From CALZKI01 sp964567585 (GTDB lineage: Bacteria; Bacillota; Clostridia; Lachnospirales; Lachnospiraceae), in assembly GCA_964567585.1 (NCBI GenBank), contig CAZMND010000025.1:1-24118 (forward strand): a stretch of 24,118 bases of DNA. The letters are read 5' to 3'. Under the pieces are notes generated by a model. It was not told where the DNA came from. It saw only the letters and a list, made by a program, of their open reading frames with translations, and searched no databases. How positions within the stretch are numbered: the stretch's first letter is position 1; each line of letters begins with the position of its first letter. Below, piece after piece: positions 7,460-15,786 of the stretch. Both the position numbers and the translations under genes were made by a program.

Positions 7460-7828
7460 ATGTATCATATAGAAGAAGCAGAACATTGTGATTATATGCA
7501 TGTTCATCCGGAGACGATTGAGATGGTGAACAGTCAGATACCTGATGAGAAAGAGTTATATGAACTTGCAGATTTTTTTAAGGTATTTGCAGATTCTACG
7601 AGAATTAGAATTTTGTATGTATTAAAGTGTTCGGAAATGTGTGTATGTGATATTGCACAGATTTTGAATATGACACAGTCGGCTATTTCACACCAGTTGC
7701 GTGTATTGAAACAAATGAAGCTGGTTAAGAACAGACGGGACGGTAAGACAATTTTTTATTCTTTGGCAGATGACCATATTACTACTATCTTAAGTCAAGG
7801 TATGGAACATATTAAGGAAGAAGATTAA
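7460..7828 (+). CDS. ArsR/SmtB-family metal-sensing repressor
   Basis: This winged-helix repressor leaves DNA when it binds metal. The 122-residue protein has the ArsR core (ADFFKVFADSTRIRILYVL) and a recognition helix around MTQSAISHQLRVLK. Two metal sites appear intact. The alpha-5 zinc site has Asp104, His106, His117 and Glu120, with the same D-x-H-x10-H-x2-E spacing as SmtB. The alpha-3N type site has Cys61 and Cys63 (CVCD), with Cys57 and the N-terminal His9/Cys10 nearby, as in CadC. Zn(II), Cd(II) or Pb(II) are therefore likelier inducers than arsenite. The strong site AAGGAGGAG precedes the ATG. It is first in the operon with the HMA protein and the ATPase and probably represses its own promoter. 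Confidence 0.93.
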   Translation: MYHIEEAEHCDYMHVHPETIEMVNSQIPDEKELYELADFFKVFADSTRIRILYVLKCSEMCVCDIAQILNMTQSAISHQLRVLKQMKLVKNRRDGKTIFYSLADDHITTILSQGMEHIKEED

Positions 7829-7852
7829 TCTTCGGAAAACAAGGAGGATACT

Positions 7853-8074
7853 ATGAAGAAAGAATATTTATTAGAAGACTTGGATTGTGCACATTGTGCA
7901 GAGAAAATTGAAAAGGAAGTTGCTAAATTAGAAGGTGTAACAGAAAGTAAAGTGACTTTTTTGACACAGAAGCTTACTGTAGAGGTGGACGATGCAAAAG
8001 TAGGAACTTTACTTGGTGAAATCAAGAAAGTAGTAAAGAAATTCGAACCGGATGTAACAGTGATTGAGAAATAG
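7853..8074 (+). CDS. Free-standing HMA-domain metal-binding protein
   Basis: This 73-residue protein is a single heavy-metal-associated domain of ferredoxin-like fold. The metal motif is DCAHCAEKIE, with Cys12 and Cys15 as ligands, and the following pattern (GVTESKVTFLTQKLTVEV) matches HMA domains. It is likely a soluble metallochaperone or a detached N-terminal domain that delivers metal to the ATPase encoded 30 nt downstream, which lacks an HMA domain of its own. An acidic residue (Asp11) before the first Cys is common in zinc- or cadmium-type HMA domains. AAGGAGGA stands just before the ATG, 24 nt after the ArsR stop. Metal identity is inferred. Confidence 0.9.
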   Translation: MKKEYLLEDLDCAHCAEKIEKEVAKLEGVTESKVTFLTQKLTVEVDDAKVGTLLGEIKKVVKKFEPDVTVIEK

Positions 8075-8104
8075 GCTGGTGTCGTAGGAGTAAGAGGAAG
8101 AGTT

Positions 8105-9976
8105 ATGACTAAGAAACTTAAAAAACGAATTAGAAGACTTTGTATTGGTGTAATCACTTTTGGTATAGCGATTATGCTGTCTGCATTGACACTTCCAATA
8201 AGCGAAAAATTAAATCAGTATTTAATTCTTGCACTGTACATTGTGTCATATTTCATAATTGGCGGTGATGTCGTAAAAACGGCAGTGTTAAATATCACAA
8301 AAGGACAGGTGTTTGATGAGAATTTTTTAATGGCAATCGCATCAATCGGAGCGTTCTTTGTGGGAGAGGCTCCGGAAGCGGTTGCGGTTATGTTATTTTA
8401 TCAGGTAGGAGAATGCTTCCAATCTTATGCAGTGAACCGTTCCAGAAAATCCATTACGGATCTTATGAACATTAAGCCGGATTATGCGGTGGTTCTACGT
8501 GATGGAAAAGAAGAAGAACTGGACCCGGGAGAGGTCAAAATCGGAGAAGTGGTATTGGTAAAGCCGGGAGAGAAAATTCCTTTGGATGGTACAATCCTTG
8601 AAGGAAATTCAGCACTTGATACAGTAGCATTGACGGGGGAAAGTGTTCCGAGAGATGTTAAACCCGGCGATTTGGTTCTGAGCGGCTGTGTAAACATATC
8701 GGGTGTTATTAAAATAAATGTAGAAAAAGAATATGGTCAGTCTACGGTGGCCAAGATTTTGGAACTGGTAGAGAATGCTACGGACAAAAAAAGCAAGTCG
8801 GAAAATTTCATCAGCAAGTTTGCACGCTACTATACTCCGGCAGTTGTTATCAGTGCATTACTGTTGGCAGTGATACCACCTGTTATTTTATCGCAGAGTT
8901 TTGAGGTTTGGATTTACAGAGCGTTGACTTTCTTGGTCACAAGCTGTCCGTGTGCGCTGGTTATCAGTATTCCGCTTAGTTTCTTTGGCGGAATTGGTGG
9001 TGCCAGCAGAGCGGGTATTTTGGTAAAAGGAAGTAACTACATAGAAACTATCAGTAAAGTGGATTCTGTGGTTATGGACAAGACAGGCACACTTACCAAA
9101 GGTACATTTGCTGTACAAAAGGTGGTACCCGGCAAGGAGTGTACAAAAGAAGAACTTCTAAAACTGGCGGCATATGGAGAGGCTTTTTCTAACCATCCGA
9201 TAGCGGTTTCATTGAAAGAAGCATATGGTAGTGAGGTTTTGGGTAACCTTGTGACAAATGTCCGGGAAGTAGCCGGTTATGGTGTAAAAGCAGTTTATAA
9301 TGACAAGGAATTGCTTGTGGGAAATTATAAGCTGATGGAACAAGAGAGAATTGAAAGCAATGAAGCAGATGAAAGCGGAACATTGGTTTATGTGGCTTAT
9401 GATAAGAAGTATTGTGGATACATTGTTATTGCAGACGAAATAAAAGCAGATGCAAAAGATGCAATAGATAAGATGAAGGCCTGCGGTATAAAACGAATTG
9501 TTATGCTCACAGGTGATAATGAAAAAACAGCAAAAGATGTTGCAGACAGACTTGGAATTTCAGAGTGTCATGCCGGATTATTGCCGGGAGATAAGGTGCG
9601 CATATTTGAAGAAATCATAGAAGCTTCAAACGGAAAAGTGGCTTTTGTCGGCGACGGAATTAATGATGCGCCGGTACTTGCCAGAGCCGATGTAGGAATT
9701 GCTATGGGTGGTCTTGGTTCTGATGCTGCAATCGAGGCGGCAGATATAGTTATTATGAATGATGAACCGTCCAAAATAGCAAAAATGGTAGCGATTGCCA
9801 AGAAAACACTTGCTATTGTAAAAGAAAATATTGTGTTTGCTATTGGTATTAAAGTGGCTATTTTGATTCTTGCAGCAGTAGGTATTGCAAATATGTGGTT
9901 TGCCGTTTTTGCAGATGTTGGAGTGGCGGCATTGGCCATTTTAAACGCTATGAGAACGTTAAAAAGTGTTGACTAA
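8105..9976 (+). CDS. cadA: P1B-type heavy-metal ATPase (Zn/Cd/Pb exporter)
   Basis: This inner-membrane pump exports soft divalent metals by ATP hydrolysis. The 623-residue protein has TGES (177-180), the membrane motif SCPCAL (Cys281, Cys283), phosphorylation motif DKTGT (Asp325), the HP motif of the nucleotide-binding domain (SNHPIAVS) and the hinge GDGINDAP (516-523). Near the C-terminus Lys583 and Asp604 are 21 residues apart, matching the ZntA pair Lys693/Asp714 and placing it in the Zn/Cd/Pb subgroup (P1B-2) rather than the copper group. It has no N-terminal HMA domain; that domain is a separate gene just upstream. The start has AAGAGGAAGAG before it. It ends the operon, with a terminator at 10046-10088. 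Confidence 0.95.
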   Translation: MTKKLKKRIRRLCIGVITFGIAIMLSALTLPISEKLNQYLILALYIVSYFIIGGDVVKTAVLNITKGQVFDENFLMAIASIGAFFVGEAPEAVAVMLFYQVGECFQSYAVNRSRKSITDLMNIKPDYAVVLRDGKEEELDPGEVKIGEVVLVKPGEKIPLDGTILEGNSALDTVALTGESVPRDVKPGDLVLSGCVNISGVIKINVEKEYGQSTVAKILELVENATDKKSKSENFISKFARYYTPAVVISALLLAVIPPVILSQSFEVWIYRALTFLVTSCPCALVISIPLSFFGGIGGASRAGILVKGSNYIETISKVDSVVMDKTGTLTKGTFAVQKVVPGKECTKEELLKLAAYGEAFSNHPIAVSLKEAYGSEVLGNLVTNVREVAGYGVKAVYNDKELLVGNYKLMEQERIESNEADESGTLVYVAYDKKYCGYIVIADEIKADAKDAIDKMKACGIKRIVMLTGDNEKTAKDVADRLGISECHAGLLPGDKVRIFEEIIEASNGKVAFVGDGINDAPVLARADVGIAMGGLGSDAAIEAADIVIMNDEPSKIAKMVAIAKKTLAIVKENIVFAIGIKVAILILAAVGIANMWFAVFADVGVAALAILNAMRTLKSVD

Positions 9977-10045
9977 AATGGACAACGAATTTTGACACGA
10001 GTGTCGTAAAATAGGTGACACAGAAAAAGTTATAAACATCAGAAT

Positions 10046-10088
10046 GGTGGAAAATGTGGAAAACTCGGCATTTTCCACCTATTTTTTT
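10046..10088 (+). terminator. Intrinsic terminator of the metal efflux operon
   Basis: A perfect 11-bp stem (GGTGGAAAATG at 10046-10056 with CATTTTCCACC at 10069-10079) closes a 12-nt loop and is followed by TA and seven T residues (10082-10088). It lies 70 nt after the ATPase stop. The rest of the gap to 10202 holds no clear promoter; only the ribosome binding site of the next gene is obvious. Confidence 0.9.
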
Positions 10089-10202
10089 CCAGTTTAGAGG
10101 AAATAAATAGCGGGCGATATATTTTGAATGTAATTTTAGGATGACGAAATATAAAAATTGTGGTAAAGTGTTCTAGGTTAATTAATTTATATAGGAGGAC
10201 TT

Positions 10203-11582
10203 ATGGAAAATCAGGTAAAAAGAGAGACCTTAGGCAGCCGTCTTGGATTTATTTTATTGAGTGCAGGTTGTGCCATAGGTATCGGTAATGTATGGAAGTT
10301 TCCATGGATGGTAGGCCAGTATGGTGGCGGTGCATTTGTTTTAATTTATCTTATTTGTCTTATTGTTTTAGGTGTGCCTGTTATGACAATGGAATTTGCG
10401 ATGGGTAGAGCCAGTCGTAAAAGTGTTGTTAAAATGTATCAGGAACTGGAAAAACCAAAGAGCAAATGGCACATTCATGGTTATTTTGCGATGGCAGGTA
10501 ACTATATTTTGATGATGTTTTATACAGTAGTAACAGGATGGATGTTGCAGTATTTTGTGGATATGGCGGCAGGAAAGTTTGTAGGCGCTGATACTACAAG
10601 AATTAATGGGATTTATGATGAAATGTTGGCAAATCCTACCCGTCTTATTATTTATATGGTCATTGTAGTTCTTATTGGTATTGGCGTGTGTTCTATCGGT
10701 GTACAAAAAGGTGTAGAACGTATCACCAAGGTTATGATGATTGCACTTATTGTTATTATGGTAATTTTAGCGGTGAACAGTATCTTTTTAGATGGCGGAT
10801 CAGAAGGCTTGAAATTCTATCTGATACCAAACTTTGAAACGATGGCGGAAATCGGAATTGTGGATGTTATTGTAGCGGCGATGAATCAGTCGTTCTTTAC
10901 ATTGAGTCTCGGTATGGGATGTATGGCGATTTTCGGTAGCTATGTTAAGAAGGACAGAAGTCTGATGGGTGAATCTGTCAATGTTGCAGTTTTGGATACA
11001 TTTGTTGCATTTACATCAGGCCTTATTATTTTCCCTGCGTGCTTTGCATATGGTGTGGAAGTGGATAATGGAAAGAGCCTTATTTTTAAGACATTACCGA
11101 ATATTTTTAATAATATTCCTCTCGGAAGACTATGGGGAAGTTTATTCTTCATATTTATGTCTTTTGCGGCATTATCAACTATCATTACAGTATTTGAAAC
11201 GATTATTTCCTGTACAATGGATTTATGGAACTGGTCCAGAAAAAAAGCCTGTATTATTAATGGTATAGCGTTGTTTGTATTGTCAATGCCTTGTGCGTTA
11301 GGCTTCAATGTATGGAGTAATTTTAAACCATTTGGTGCCGGTACAAACGTTATGGATTTAGAAGATTTTGCAGTAAACAATATATTATTGCCGGTTGGTT
11401 CCTTACTTTTTGTACTTTTCTGTACAACACGCTATGGTTGGGGCTGGGATAAATTTATTGCGGAGGCTAACGAAGGAAAGGGCCTTAAGGTTGCAAAATG
11501 GTTAAAAGGTTATATGACATTTGGTTTGCCGGTAATTATTTTGGTAATCTTCATTGTAGGGCTTGTTTCTTACTTTAGTTAA
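10203..11582 (+). CDS. Sodium-dependent transporter, neurotransmitter:sodium symporter (NSS) family
   Basis: This integral membrane protein would import an amino acid or related solute with sodium, as LeuT, MhsT and TnaT do. The 459-residue length and about eleven membrane helices fit the bacterial NSS group that lacks helix 12. The N-terminal signature (SRLGFILLSAGCAIGIGNVW then KFPWMVGQYGGGAF) contains the unwound helix 1 that forms the substrate and Na1/Na2 sites. ETIISCTMDLW in the later part and the aromatic-rich C-terminus are typical of the group. TAGGAGG lies 4 nt before the ATG. It is flanked by terminators and is probably monocistronic. The substrate cannot be read from the sequence. 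Confidence 0.92.
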   Translation: MENQVKRETLGSRLGFILLSAGCAIGIGNVWKFPWMVGQYGGGAFVLIYLICLIVLGVPVMTMEFAMGRASRKSVVKMYQELEKPKSKWHIHGYFAMAGNYILMMFYTVVTGWMLQYFVDMAAGKFVGADTTRINGIYDEMLANPTRLIIYMVIVVLIGIGVCSIGVQKGVERITKVMMIALIVIMVILAVNSIFLDGGSEGLKFYLIPNFETMAEIGIVDVIVAAMNQSFFTLSLGMGCMAIFGSYVKKDRSLMGESVNVAVLDTFVAFTSGLIIFPACFAYGVEVDNGKSLIFKTLPNIFNNIPLGRLWGSLFFIFMSFAALSTIITVFETIISCTMDLWNWSRKKACIINGIALFVLSMPCALGFNVWSNFKPFGAGTNVMDLEDFAVNNILLPVGSLLFVLFCTTRYGWGWDKFIAEANEGKGLKVAKWLKGYMTFGLPVIILVIFIVGLVSYFS

Positions 11583-11591
11583 TTTGAAAAA

Positions 11592-11620
11592 TTGATAATT
11601 GCATCGTAAGGATGTATAAT
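11592..11620 (+). promoter_or_regulatory. Promoter of sbcDC
   Basis: TTGATA (11592-11597) and a perfect TATAAT (11615-11620) are separated by 17 nt. The start site would be near 11627, inside the left arm of the hairpin at 11621-11656, giving a leader of about 60 nt before sbcD. Confidence 0.65.
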
Positions 11621-11656
11621 GAAAGCAGTGTTACGCTTTGACGTAATGCTGCTTTC
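11621..11656 (+). terminator. Long inverted repeat after the NSS transporter gene, probable terminator
   Basis: A 15-bp stem (GAAAGCAGTGTTACG at 11621-11635 with CGTAATGCTGCTTTC at 11642-11656, two G:U pairs in RNA) has a 6-nt loop. The downstream TGTTATAAAG is a poor T tract. It would form only in transcripts coming from the NSS gene, because the sbcDC promoter -10 box abuts its left arm. Confidence 0.6.
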
Positions 11657-11685
11657 TGTTATAAAGACTAAAGGGGCGGAGTGCT

Positions 11686-12831
11686 ATGAAATTTTTACAT
11701 TTATCGGATTTACATCTGGGAAAAAGAGTACATAATTTTTCCATGATAGAAGACCAGAAATATATATTGCATCAGATTCTTGCGATAGCGGACGAAGAAA
11801 AGATAACGAGTGTTATTGTATCGGGAGATGTGTATGATAAGCCGGTTCCTTCAGCAGAGGCAGTGGCGTTGTTCGATGAATTTCTTGTTAATTTGGCAAA
11901 AAGAAATCTGAATGTATTTGTAATAAGCGGGAATCATGATTCGCCGGAGCGTATTGCTTTCGGCGAAAAGCTGATGCGACAAAGTAGGGTGTATATGTCA
12001 CCTGTTTATAATGGAAAGGTTGAGCCGGTCATCTTGGAAGATGAATTCGGAAAACTAAATGTGTATATGCTTCCTTTCGTGAAGCCGGTTCATGTACGAC
12101 ACTTTTTTGAGGAAGAAAAGATTGAGGACTACACAGATGCACTCAGGTGTGTAATTTCGCATATGGATATTATGGAAAATGAACGGAATATTCTTGTATG
12201 TCATCAGTTTGTCACAGGGGCTACGCGAAGTGAGTCTGAGGAAATTTCAGTAGGCGGACTTGATAATGTGGAGACCTCTGTTTTTGAGGTGTTTGATTAT
12301 GTGGCGTTGGGACACATTCATAGACCACAGAATATTGGTGGAGAAAAAGTCAGATATTGCGGAACACCGCTCAAATACTCTTTTTCTGAGGCAGACCACA
12401 AAAAGAGTGTCACTATTTTGGAACTCTTAGAAAAGGACGATTTATCCGTTACTACAAGAGAGTTGAATCCGATGCGGGATTTGGTGAAAATTAAGGGACA
12501 TTTTGAAAAAATAACAGATCCTGCTTTTTATAAAACGATGGATACGCAGAGTTATGTACAAATTACACTTTTAGATGAACATGACATTCCAAATGCCTTT
12601 GGAAAGTTAACTACGGTTTATCCCAATTTGATGCAGATGCGGTATGAAAACAAAAGGACTATGGAAGAGAGAGAACTTCTGGCAGATGGCGAAAGTTTGG
12701 AAATGGCGCCGGAACAGCTTTTTTCACAGTTTTATGAAATGATGAATAATCAGCCTATGACAACGGAGCAGTCGGCTTATATGCTGGACAAAATCGAGAA
12801 AATATGGGGGATAGAGAATGAGACCTGTTAA
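11686..12831 (+). CDS. sbcD: Exonuclease SbcCD, nuclease subunit SbcD (Mre11-like)
   Basis: SbcD is the Mn-dependent nuclease of the SbcCD complex, which opens DNA hairpins and blocked ends at palindromes and breaks. The 381-residue protein has the metallophosphoesterase motifs in order: SDLHLGK (Asp8, His10), SGDVYD, SGNHDSPERI, CHQFVTG and ALGHIHRPQ. The C-terminal capping domain follows. GGGGCGGAG precedes the ATG. The gene overlaps sbcC by 14 nt, so the subunits are translationally coupled. Confidence 0.96.
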   Translation: MKFLHLSDLHLGKRVHNFSMIEDQKYILHQILAIADEEKITSVIVSGDVYDKPVPSAEAVALFDEFLVNLAKRNLNVFVISGNHDSPERIAFGEKLMRQSRVYMSPVYNGKVEPVILEDEFGKLNVYMLPFVKPVHVRHFFEEEKIEDYTDALRCVISHMDIMENERNILVCHQFVTGATRSESEEISVGGLDNVETSVFEVFDYVALGHIHRPQNIGGEKVRYCGTPLKYSFSEADHKKSVTILELLEKDDLSVTTRELNPMRDLVKIKGHFEKITDPAFYKTMDTQSYVQITLLDEHDIPNAFGKLTTVYPNLMQMRYENKRTMEERELLADGESLEMAPEQLFSQFYEMMNNQPMTTEQSAYMLDKIEKIWGIENETC

Positions 12832-15550
12832 ATTGACAATTTCAGCGTTTGGACCCTATGCAAAGGAAATGGTACTGGACTTTGGAAAACTTGGGACACA
12901 GGGGTTGTATCTGGTGACGGGTGACACCGGCGCGGGAAAAACGACAATTTTTGATGCGATCACGTTTGCCTTGTATGGGGAAGCCAGTGGAAAATACAGA
13001 AAATCAGATATGTTTCGCAGCAAATATGTAGATAGTTTTACGGATACCTATGTGGAACTGGAATTTGTATGCAAAGGGAAGAAGTATGTTGTTAAACGTA
13101 TTCCGAAATATGAGCGCCCCAAAATGCGTGGTGAGGGCGTAACTTTGCAAAATGAGAGTGCCCAGCTTACCCTGGAAGATGGCAGAATCATTACAAAGAC
13201 ATCGGAAGTGACCAATACCATTGAGGAAATTCTGGGTGTCAATAAGGATCAGTTTACGCAGATTGCCATGATTGCCCAGGGCGATTTTTTGAAGCTTCTT
13301 ATGGCTTCCACTGAGGATAGAATTGTTATTTTCAGGCATATTTTCAGTACGGAAAAATTTGAAACCCTGCAAAGACAGATTAACGAGGATTTTAAGGTCA
13401 TTAACCGGGAATGCGAGGATTTGAGGAACAGTATCAGCCAGTATAAGGCATCTGTTTTGCCAAAACTTCCGGAAGAGGAAATGCTTTCAAAGGAGCTTAT
13501 GGAAGCAGTGGAAAGCCGGATAGAGGCAGATTTGCAGGAAAAAGAAGCGTTGGATACTAAACTGAATAAAATAACAGCTGAAATTTTAGAGGCCAGTCAA
13601 AAACTTGCTGAGGCAAAAGAGCAGGAAGAAAAGCGTCGGCAGTACTATGAGGATAAGGAAAAACTGGAGCTTATCCTTGAGGATATAACCGGACTTATGG
13701 CAAAGCATCAGGAGGCAAAGGCCAAAGAGCCTGAAATTGCACATCTGGAAGAAAAAATTATTACATTAAGAAACAAACTTCCGCAGTATCAGGTTTTGAA
13801 CGAAAATGAGCAGTTATTGGCTGAGAATGACTGTAAGATAAAGCATACGCAGAATTTTATCGAGAGTGCAACAAAACAGACAGAGCAGCTTGAACAGTCC
13901 ATTTTGGAGGATAAAAAGCAGGTAGAAGAATTACAAAATGTGGATACGAAGCTGGAAAAGGCCAAGGCAGAGGAAAAGGAAGTTAGGGGAATTAAGGATA
14001 GTCTAAACGGCTTGGCATATGATTATAACAGCTTATGCGACATGACGGAAAAGCATACTCAGGCAGTAGCTGAGTATCAGATGGCTTATGATACTTATGA
14101 GATAGCAAGAAATAAATATCAACAGATGGAGAAGGCGTTTTTGGATGGACAGGCAGGAATTTTAGCAGAGCATCTTATGGAAAACACTCCTTGTCCGGTT
14201 TGTGGTTCCCTTTCCCACCCAAATCCTGCAAGTATTTTGCAAGATGCACCTTCAAAAGAGGAATTGGAAAAAGAAAAATCATCCACACGGCTTCTGGAAG
14301 AAAAAATGCAATTGTTAGGACAGAAAGCAGCTACCCTAAATGGGCAAAAAGCCGAGAAAACGGACGTTGTTACGGTAAAAACGAAAAGTCTTTTGGAACT
14401 TGATACCGTGGAAGGTATTGAGGTGGCTTTAAAGGAAAAAACGAATGAGTATGACCTGAAAATGTCCGGAATTGCTGATGAAATCAAGGTTTTAGAAACT
14501 AAAAGCAAAATTTTACAAAAAATTAATCAGACTCTTCCTGAAAAAGAGAATGAACTCAAGTATTTGAAGGAAAACTTGCAAAATGCAAAAGTAGAAGCTG
14601 CTACGTTTAGAACGAAGGATGAACAACTTCTTTTAAAGCAAAGTGAATTGAAAAATTCCTTGGAATATGAAAGCAAAGAGCGGGCGGAGAAGGTTTTACA
14701 GTCTTTTGTGGCTGAGAAAGACCAAATGAAAACTGCCATAGATAACTATGCGAAGCTTTTACAGGATAAAAAGAAAGAAAAGCATGCATTGGAAGGTTCT
14801 ATGGAGACTATCCGCAAGCAGTTAGAGCAAAAGCCGGCAATTGATGATATTGCTGAACAAGGTAAATTAGATGGCGCAAAGTCGGCAGAAAAAGAGTACA
14901 AGGCACTCAGGGACGAAGTGAATTCACGCCTTCAGAATAACCGCAATATTTTGGAGAAACTGAAGGAAACAAGCACCCGGTTAGCTCAAAAAGAAGCACG
15001 TTATGGTATGATGAAAGCATTGAATGATACCGCTAATGGGCGTCAGAATGAAAAAGGTAAGATTATGCTGGAAACATATGTACAGATGGCTTATTTTGAG
15101 AGAATTCTGCGGAAAGCGAATGTGCGTTTTGAAACTATGACAGGCGGACAATATACACTGATCAGGCGGAAGGATGCGGAAAACAATCGCAGTCAGAGTG
15201 GTCTCGATTTGGAAGTTATTGATCATTACAATGGCTCTGTCCGAAGTGTAAAAACTTTATCGGGCGGTGAAGCTTTTAAAGCATCGTTGGCACTTGCACT
15301 TGGCATGTCGGATGAAATTCAGGCATCTTCCGGTGGTGTGCGATTGGATACGATGTTTGTAGATGAAGGGTTTGGTTCTCTGGATGAGGAATCGCTGCAG
15401 CAGGCACTTAAGGTCCTTTCGGAGCTGAGTGAAGGAAACAGACTTGTGGGGATTATTTCGCATGTGTCGGACCTTAAGAAAAAAATAGATAAGCAGATAG
15501 TTGTAACCAAGGATAAGCTTGGCTGTAGTGAAGCGAAGGTTGTGGTATAA
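12818..15550 (+). CDS. sbcC: Exonuclease SbcCD, ATPase subunit SbcC (Rad50-like)
   Basis: SbcC is the SMC-like ATPase that clamps DNA for SbcD. The 910 residues begin with an ATPase half carrying Walker A GDTGAGKT (35-42) and a Q-loop region (DQFTQIAMIAQGDF). Long coiled-coil arms rich in Lys, Glu and Gln span roughly 190-430 and 480-740. Between them lies the zinc hook CPVC (Cys459, Cys462), which joins two molecules. The C-terminal half has the signature LSGGEAFKASLALALGM and Walker B TMFVDEGFGSLDEES. The ATG lies within sbcD and has GGGGGA 5 nt upstream. A strong terminator follows. Nothing looks broken. Confidence 0.97.
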   Translation: MRPVKLTISAFGPYAKEMVLDFGKLGTQGLYLVTGDTGAGKTTIFDAITFALYGEASGKYRKSDMFRSKYVDSFTDTYVELEFVCKGKKYVVKRIPKYERPKMRGEGVTLQNESAQLTLEDGRIITKTSEVTNTIEEILGVNKDQFTQIAMIAQGDFLKLLMASTEDRIVIFRHIFSTEKFETLQRQINEDFKVINRECEDLRNSISQYKASVLPKLPEEEMLSKELMEAVESRIEADLQEKEALDTKLNKITAEILEASQKLAEAKEQEEKRRQYYEDKEKLELILEDITGLMAKHQEAKAKEPEIAHLEEKIITLRNKLPQYQVLNENEQLLAENDCKIKHTQNFIESATKQTEQLEQSILEDKKQVEELQNVDTKLEKAKAEEKEVRGIKDSLNGLAYDYNSLCDMTEKHTQAVAEYQMAYDTYEIARNKYQQMEKAFLDGQAGILAEHLMENTPCPVCGSLSHPNPASILQDAPSKEELEKEKSSTRLLEEKMQLLGQKAATLNGQKAEKTDVVTVKTKSLLELDTVEGIEVALKEKTNEYDLKMSGIADEIKVLETKSKILQKINQTLPEKENELKYLKENLQNAKVEAATFRTKDEQLLLKQSELKNSLEYESKERAEKVLQSFVAEKDQMKTAIDNYAKLLQDKKKEKHALEGSMETIRKQLEQKPAIDDIAEQGKLDGAKSAEKEYKALRDEVNSRLQNNRNILEKLKETSTRLAQKEARYGMMKALNDTANGRQNEKGKIMLETYVQMAYFERILRKANVRFETMTGGQYTLIRRKDAENNRSQSGLDLEVIDHYNGSVRSVKTLSGGEAFKASLALALGMSDEIQASSGGVRLDTMFVDEGFGSLDEESLQQALKVLSELSEGNRLVGIISHVSDLKKKIDKQIVVTKDKLGCSEAKVVV

Positions 15551-15560
15551 ATGTCTAAAT

Positions 15561-15602
15561 AATAGCGATTAGAGTGAAAATCACTTTAGTCGTTATTTTT
15601 TT
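15561..15602 (+). terminator. Intrinsic terminator of sbcDC
   Basis: A 17-bp stem (15561-15577 with 15581-15597, three G:U pairs) with loop AAA is followed by a run of T residues to 15602. It lies 10 nt after the sbcC stop. Confidence 0.9.
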
Positions 15603-15667
15603 ACGAAACTTACCTGAAAATTTTTTGAAAAAAGAAGTAAAAACCCAGTAAAAACAAGGTTTTTTCA

Positions 15668-15683
15668 AGGTAAACGGTTACCT
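15668..15683 (+). promoter_or_regulatory. LacI-family operator (MalR- or CcpA-like) upstream of the starch locus
   Basis: AGGTAAACGGTTACCT is symmetric at 7 of 8 positions around a central CG, the hallmark of LacI-family sites. It differs from the general CcpA cre consensus mainly at the two outermost bases, so either the local LacI protein (21793-22800) or a CcpA homologue could bind. Its centre lies about 52 nt before the predicted start site, just upstream of the -35 box. Confidence 0.7.
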
Positions 15684-15692
15684 AACTTATGA

Positions 15693-15721
15693 TTGTACCT
15701 AAAAAAGTACAATGCTACAAT
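15693..15721 (+). promoter_or_regulatory. Promoter of the starch/maltodextrin locus
   Basis: TTGTAC (15693-15698) and TACAAT (15716-15721) are 17 nt apart, and TGC immediately before the -10 makes it an extended -10 promoter. A 7-bp inverted repeat (ATTGTAC at 15692-15698, GTACAAT at 15707-15713) spans the -35 and spacer and could be a second protein site. The leader to the start codon is about 60 nt and ends in AAGGGGGCT. Confidence 0.7.
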
Positions 15722-15786
15722 GAGGGTACAAAATAGATGAATTCACTATTGCAACTAAATATGAAACTCATTTAAGGGGGCTAGGT

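Noticed and set aside
7460..7828. Arsenite-specific ArsR repressor
   Set aside because: The complete SmtB-type alpha-5 zinc site and the neighbouring Zn/Cd ATPase favour divalent metal; no ars genes are present.
8105..9976. Copper-exporting P-type ATPase
   Set aside because: The CPC motif is shared with copper pumps, but the C-terminal Lys583/Asp604 pair and the ArsR partner point to Zn/Cd/Pb.
9994..10005. GACAC-GA-GTGTC dyad after the ATPase gene as an operator
   Set aside because: The stem is only 5 bp and lies before the terminator, far from the next gene start; no promoter overlaps it.
10940..11380. Minus-strand open frame within the NSS transporter gene, and similar long antisense frames elsewhere
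   Set aside because: They lack ribosome binding sites and family features and are explained by the composition of the real genes on the other strand.
15625..15668. 9-bp inverted repeat TTGAAAAAA / TTTTTTCAA with a 26-nt spacer as a regulatory hairpin
   Set aside because: Both arms are mostly A or T runs, so chance is likely, and it lies upstream of the promoter and is not in the transcript.
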